Origin: Lachnospiraceae bacterium
GTDB taxonomy: Bacteria > Bacillota > Clostridia > Lachnospirales > Lachnospiraceae
Direction of reading: 5' to 3'
DNA: 6,670 nucleotides
NCBI GenBank assembly: GCA_900766925.1
Contig: CAAFXG010000139.1
Location: forward strand, 1-6,670
The translations under genes and the position numbers were made by a program. The notes under the pieces are model-generated. The model made no database searches. It was not told where the DNA came from and saw only the letters and a list, made by a program, of their open reading frames with translations. Shown here in pieces: positions 6,346 through 6,670 of the stretch; the stretch's first letter is position 1; the number at the start of each line of letters is the position of its first letter.

Positions 6346-6670
6346 ATGATTAAAAACTTAATTGTAACTACACTACTATCCACCATGCTCGGATTGCCGA
6401 TGCAGGCCCAGACAACATCGTGGACTGCCGACAACGGCAACGGCACATTTACCAACCCGCTCTTCTACGACGAGTTTTCCGACCCCGACATACTGCGGGT
6501 GGGCGACGACTATTACCTCGCCGGCACAACCATGCACACCGTGCCGGGACTTGTCATACTGCACTCGCGCGATCTCGTCAACTGGGAGAATGTCAGCTAT
6601 TGCTTCGACCGCTTCGACTTTGATGACGATGCATTCTCACTCAAGAACCACAAGGAGATCTACGGACAAG
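6346..6670 (+). CDS. Secreted glycoside hydrolase family 43-like protein, 5' part only
   Basis: The first 108 codons are present and the frame is open at the window edge. Residues 1-21 look like a type I signal peptide: Lys3, a hydrophobic core at 4-17, and a likely cut after the Ala of MQAQ. No lipobox Cys follows, so the protein is probably periplasmic or secreted rather than a lipoprotein. The mature start TNPLFYDEFSDPDILRVGDD (residues 36-55) is the opening blade of the GH43 five-bladed propeller; D46 in the DP motif is the expected catalytic base. HSRDLVNWE (73-81) is a typical second blade-one motif. GH43 enzymes are mainly beta-xylosidases and alpha-L-arabinofuranosidases acting on plant glycans; the exact substrate cannot be told from this part. 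The gene is much GC-richer (55-63% in counted lines) than the rest of the window, suggesting it is the resident sequence. Confidence 0.85.
   Translation, partial: MIKNLIVTTLLSTMLGLPMQAQTTSWTADNGNGTFTNPLFYDEFSDPDILRVGDDYYLAGTTMHTVPGLVILHSRDLVNWENVSYCFDRFDFDDDAFSLKNHKEIYGQ

Noticed and set aside
6376..6623. Overlapping open frames on both strands inside the GH43 region
   Set aside because: The GC-rich GH43 coding sequence leaves few stop codons in other frames. The signal peptide and the GH43 motifs fix the true frame.
1..6670. Search by eye for CRISPR arrays, tRNA genes and insertion-sequence ends
   Set aside because: No regularly spaced repeats, no tRNA T-loop signature, and no transposase or terminal inverted repeats were seen.

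Overview
The window looks like Bacteroidota (Bacteroidales) DNA. No gene has a convincing Shine-Dalgarno sequence, and leaders are A-rich. The clearest promoter, on the minus strand before the antitoxin gene, is a textbook Bacteroidota -33/-7 pair (TTTG, 19 bp, TAATTTTG). The window ends in a secreted GH43-type glycoside hydrolase, as expected of a gut or rumen polysaccharide degrader. Genus cannot be settled from the sequence.

Layout. Positions 1-176 are non-coding and hold a long hairpin (8-52), a perfect palindrome (67-84) and a probable promoter (110-141). A two-gene restriction-modification operon follows on the plus strand. The first gene is a beta-class adenine DNA methyltransferase of the type III Mod kind (177-2627); 8 bp later comes a DEAH-box helicase/nuclease of the type III Res kind (2636-5152). 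A probable bidirectional hairpin terminator (5196-5231) separates this operon from a convergent minus-strand toxin-antitoxin pair. That pair is the nucleotidyltransferase antitoxin MntA (5713-6009, first in the operon) and the HEPN RNase toxin HepT (5247-5735), overlapping by 23 bp and driven by the promoter at 6034-6064. About 280 bp of AT-rich spacer with some inverted repeats follows. The 5' end of a GH43 gene (6346 onward) runs off the right edge.

How the genes work together. Mod and Res should form one restriction-modification complex: Mod supplies target recognition and N6-adenine methylation, Res supplies ATP-dependent translocation and cleavage. HepT/MntA is an addiction or abortive-infection module of a kind often found in defence islands; here it may stabilise the R-M locus or back it up. 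That link is inference from adjacency.

Composition differs sharply along the window. The defence genes are about 30-48% GC in hand-counted 60-base lines, while the GH43 start is 55-63% GC. The mod-res-hepT-mntA block therefore looks horizontally acquired beside a resident carbohydrate-use gene. Within mod, the central target-recognition region (about 882-1530) is AT-richer (about 28-38%) than its flanks, as expected if recognition domains are exchanged. I see no wholly new system. The points most worth a second look are the Glu-Pro-His at the putative nuclease site of Res, the C-terminal extension of HepT, the TRD mosaic, and the repeats near the operon edges.
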